From Beduinella massiliensis (GTDB lineage: Bacteria > Bacillota > Clostridia > Christensenellales > Aristaeellaceae), in NCBI RefSeq assembly GCF_900199405.1, contig NZ_LT963430.1:3193605-3257604 (forward strand): a stretch of 64,000 nt of DNA, written 5' to 3'. Both the position numbers and the translations under genes were made by a program. The notes below the pieces were generated by a model. The model was not told the origin of the DNA and searched no databases. It saw only the letters and a list, made by a program, of their open reading frames with translations. Positions within the stretch are counted from its first letter, which is position 1; each line of letters starts with the position of its first letter. Shown here in pieces: positions 61,908 through 64,000 of the stretch.

Positions 61908-63053
61908 TTACCACTCGGCGATGATGCCGTCGCTGTCGCGCCAGATCGGGTTGTGCCAATCGTGCCCGCTTTCGGCCATCTTGCGCACGTACTCCTCGTT
62001 CACCTCGATGCCAAGGCCCGGCCCGGTCAGCAGGCCGCACATGCCGTCCTTATACGTGAACACTTCCGGATTGCGAATGTAGTTGAGCAGGTCGTAGCCC
62101 GCGTTGTAGTGGATACCCGCGCTCTGCTCCTGGATGAACGCGTTGGGCGAGCAGAAGTCGACCTGCAGGCAGGCCGCCAGCGCAATCGGTCCCAGCGGGC
62201 AGTGCAGCGCGACCGCCACGTCGAACGCCTCCGCCATGGCCGCGATCTTGCGCGCCTCCAGAATGCCGCCGCAGTGGCTCACGTCGGGCTGCAGGATGTC
62301 GACGCCGCCGCGCGTGAGCATGTGCTTGAACCCCCAGCGGGTGAAATTTCGCTCGCCTGTCGCAATCGGCGTATGGCACGTGCGGGCAAATTCGAGGAAC
62401 TCGTCCTCGTTCTCGCAGAGCACCGGCTCCTCCACGAACATCAGGTTGTACGGCTCGAGCATGTGGATGAGCTGCTTGGCCATCGTCTTGTGCACGCGGC
62501 CGTGGAAATCCACCGCGATGCGCATGTCCGGCGCGACCTCGCGGATCGCCGCCACGCGGGCGACCGTCGCTTCCAGCTTGTCATAGGTGTCGATCCAGCG
62601 CAGCTCGTCCGTGCCGTTCATTTTGACGGCGCGATAGCCCTGCGCGATCGCTTCCTTCGCCGCCTCGCCGGTATCGCGCGGATGATCGCCGCCGATCCAG
62701 CGGTACACCTCGATTCGGTCGCGCACCTTGCCGCCCAGCATCTCGTAGACCGGTACGCCGAGCGCCTTGCCCTTGATGTCCCACATGGCCTGCTCGATGC
62801 CCGAAATGGCGCTGGTAAGGATGGGGCCGCCACGGTAAAATCCCGTGCGATACATCAGCTGAAATGCATCCTCGACGTCCGTGGCGCTGTGTCCAATCAG
62901 CTGCGCCCCCAGTTCCTTCACCGCCGCGGCGACGGTGTCCGCCCTGCCCTCGCAGACGGGCTCGCCCCAGCCAGTCAGGCCGTCATCGGTCGTCATCTTC
63001 AGGAACAGCCAGCGCGGAGGAACCTTGAACAGTTCAATCTTCGCGATCTTCAT
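61908..63053 (-). CDS. dgoD: D-galactonate dehydratase
   Basis: 381 residues, enolase superfamily. Metal ligands RIAVDFHGR (Asp near 181), MFVEEPV (Glu) and ATGERNF (Glu), and the base His in VALHCPLGP fit the DgoD group. It dehydrates galactonate to 2-keto-3-deoxygalactonate. First clear pathway gene after rraA. Confidence 0.9.
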   Translation of the reverse strand: MKIAKIELFKVPPRWLFLKMTTDDGLTGWGEPVCEGRADTVAAAVKELGAQLIGHSATDVEDAFQLMYRTGFYRGGPILTSAISGIEQAMWDIKGKALGVPVYEMLGGKVRDRIEVYRWIGGDHPRDTGEAAKEAIAQGYRAVKMNGTDELRWIDTYDKLEATVARVAAIREVAPDMRIAVDFHGRVHKTMAKQLIHMLEPYNLMFVEEPVLCENEDEFLEFARTCHTPIATGERNFTRWGFKHMLTRGGVDILQPDVSHCGGILEARKIAAMAEAFDVAVALHCPLGPIALAACLQVDFCSPNAFIQEQSAGIHYNAGYDLLNYIRNPEVFTYKDGMCGLLTGPGLGIEVNEEYVRKMAESGHDWHNPIWRDSDGIIAEW

Positions 63054-63070
63054 GATCTCTACCCCTATTC

Positions 63071-63751
63071 TTACAAAATGCCGTACTTTTTGAATGCGTC
63101 GGCGGCGCTCATCCCCGCGCGGATCGCCTTGCCGACCGTCTTTTCACCGGTGGCCTTCTCCCACGCGCGCGAGATGACCTCGGCCTCGACCTCGCGCGGA
63201 ATCACGACCACGCCGTCAAGGTCTCCAAAGACGATGTCCCCCGGGCAGACGTGCACATCCCCCACGTCGATCGGAACGCGCCAGGCCGTCACGCGCCCGC
63301 GCGGCGCCTGATCCTGCGCATACCGCCCGCGGCTGAAGCACGGGAAATCCAGCTCCAGAATGCCGCGCGTATCCCTGTGCGGGCCGTTCATCACCGTTCC
63401 AACCGCGCCGCACGCCTGCATCCGCGTGCACATCAGCTCGCCCACCACCGCGTAATCCGGCGAGGACCCCGAGCAGATGTACACCTCGTTCTTTTGCAGC
63501 CCATCCAGCGCGTCGAGCATATAGCCAAACGTCGGTTCGCTCGGGACGGGCTCGCCGATCTGGGGAAGGTCCTCCTCCAGCACCGTCATCGCCCGCCCGC
63601 AGACGACCATGTCCTCGCGGATCGGCTGAATCTCCATCGGGAGAAACTGATGGTACCTTCCCATCTGGTCCAGAATATCGCCGATGACGGCGGAGTACAG
63701 GTCACGCCGCATGATGGCAAACAGTTCATCGTCATTCTTCCACGTCAACAT
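63071..63751 (-). CDS. RraA-family protein (HMG aldolase-like)
   Basis: 226 residues of the RraA/HMG-aldolase fold (GDILDQMGRYHQFLP, GAVGTVMNGPHRDTRGI, VHVCPGDIVFGDLDGVVVIP). Members include 4-hydroxy-4-methyl-2-oxoglutarate aldolases; in sugar-acid operons the role is unclear. It overlaps the dehydratase gene by 20 bp and comes before dgoD. Confidence 0.8.
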   Translation of the reverse strand: MLTWKNDDELFAIMRRDLYSAVIGDILDQMGRYHQFLPMEIQPIREDMVVCGRAMTVLEEDLPQIGEPVPSEPTFGYMLDALDGLQKNEVYICSGSSPDYAVVGELMCTRMQACGAVGTVMNGPHRDTRGILELDFPCFSRGRYAQDQAPRGRVTAWRVPIDVGDVHVCPGDIVFGDLDGVVVIPREVEAEVISRAWEKATGEKTVGKAIRAGMSAADAFKKYGIL

Positions 63752-64000
63752 CGTTCGCTCCTACTACGGCGCCTTCCGCCGCCGATTTGCTTATCGCCTG
63801 ATAGACCTTCAGATAACCGTCCGGAATCTCCTTGCGCGGCCTCGTCCAGCGCGCTTTCCGCCCGCGCAGGGTTTCCTCCGGCACGCGCAGTTCAATGCGC
63901 CTGTTCGGGATGTCGATTTCGATCTCATCCCCGTCCTCGACCAGCGCAAGCGCGCTGCCCTCGTAGGCCTCGGGCGAAATGTGCCCGACGAACAGGCCGC
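63732..64000 (-). CDS. IlvD/Edd-family dehydratase (partial)
   Basis: Only the last 89 residues are in the window: GHISPEAYEGSALALVEDG then IDIPNRRIELRVPEE, the C-terminal domain of IlvD/Edd-type sugar-acid dehydratases. The stop (63732-63734) overlaps the rraA start. The rest of the gene lies to the right. It may dehydrate another sugar acid for the same pathway. Confidence 0.85.
   Translation of the reverse strand, partial: GLFVGHISPEAYEGSALALVEDGDEIEIDIPNRRIELRVPEETLRGRKARWTRPRKEIPDGYLKVYQAISKSAAEGAVVGANDVDVEE

Overview
The window is DNA from a Gram-positive anaerobe, most likely a gut Clostridia member (Bacillota). The evidence is Shine-Dalgarno sequences of the GGAGG type, sigma-A-like promoters, an LplB/YtcP-type sugar ABC system, a standalone AICAR formyltransferase with a PurO-like cyclohydrolase, and a SpoVT-derived domain, which points to a spore-forming lineage. 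The chromosomal part looks G+C-rich. A high-GC Christensenellales-like lineage would fit, but that assignment is inference.

About 1-24.7 kb is most of an integrative conjugative element of the Tn1549/clostridial CTn type, read mainly on the minus strand. In transcription order it carries a ParB-like protein, a DUF7768-like protein, PcfB, VirD4, Maff2, a TrbL/VirB6-like protein, two methyltransferases, PrgI, VirB4, an NlpC/P60 hydrolase, DUF4315, DUF4366, a Cys-rich VLP protein, a small protein, MobC, the relaxase, a small sigma factor and TnpW. Cargo sits in gaps: an ABC exporter with a tandem MerR regulator, an XRE regulator, an A+T-rich DUF262/HNH protein between mobC and the relaxase, and an A+T-rich HNH-like protein between pcfB and the DUF7768 gene. 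An IS3-family element (22406-23689) sits upstream of parB. The left end, parA and the element's own recombinase are not in the window. The right boundary is unresolved.

Two features of this element stand out. A 23-bp imperfect palindrome (10-bp arms, 3-nt spacer) occurs ten times, nearly always within about 100 bp of a gene start or stop, and I saw none outside the element. Several transfer genes lack a normal AUG where their reading frames need one. The sigma-factor gene also has its ribosome-binding site inside a perfect 13-bp hairpin.

24.9-57 kb is chromosomal: a beta-glucuronidase with a PLP desulfhydrase; an M20 amidohydrolase; a nucleotidyltransferase, TetM-like GTPase and GNAT cluster; a membrane-anchored choloylglycine-hydrolase-like enzyme; a threonine aldolase; a GldFG/DUF4340 ABC cluster followed by a UroD/MtaA-like protein and a GH51 arabinofuranosidase; a three-gene sugar ABC transporter; an aldo/keto reductase; a ZTP-riboswitch-controlled purO + AICAR formyltransferase operon; peptidases with a cysteine desulfidase and a second UroD/MtaA-like protein; an AraC regulator; and a diguanylate cyclase.

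At 57.2-59.9 kb a large serine recombinase reads in frame into the C-terminal part of SpoVT. This suggests integration of a second mobile element into spoVT. To its right, 60.1-64 kb is a galactonate (De Ley-Doudoroff) operon: an IlvD/Edd-type dehydratase (cut by the window edge), an RraA-like protein, DgoD, DgoA and DgoK.
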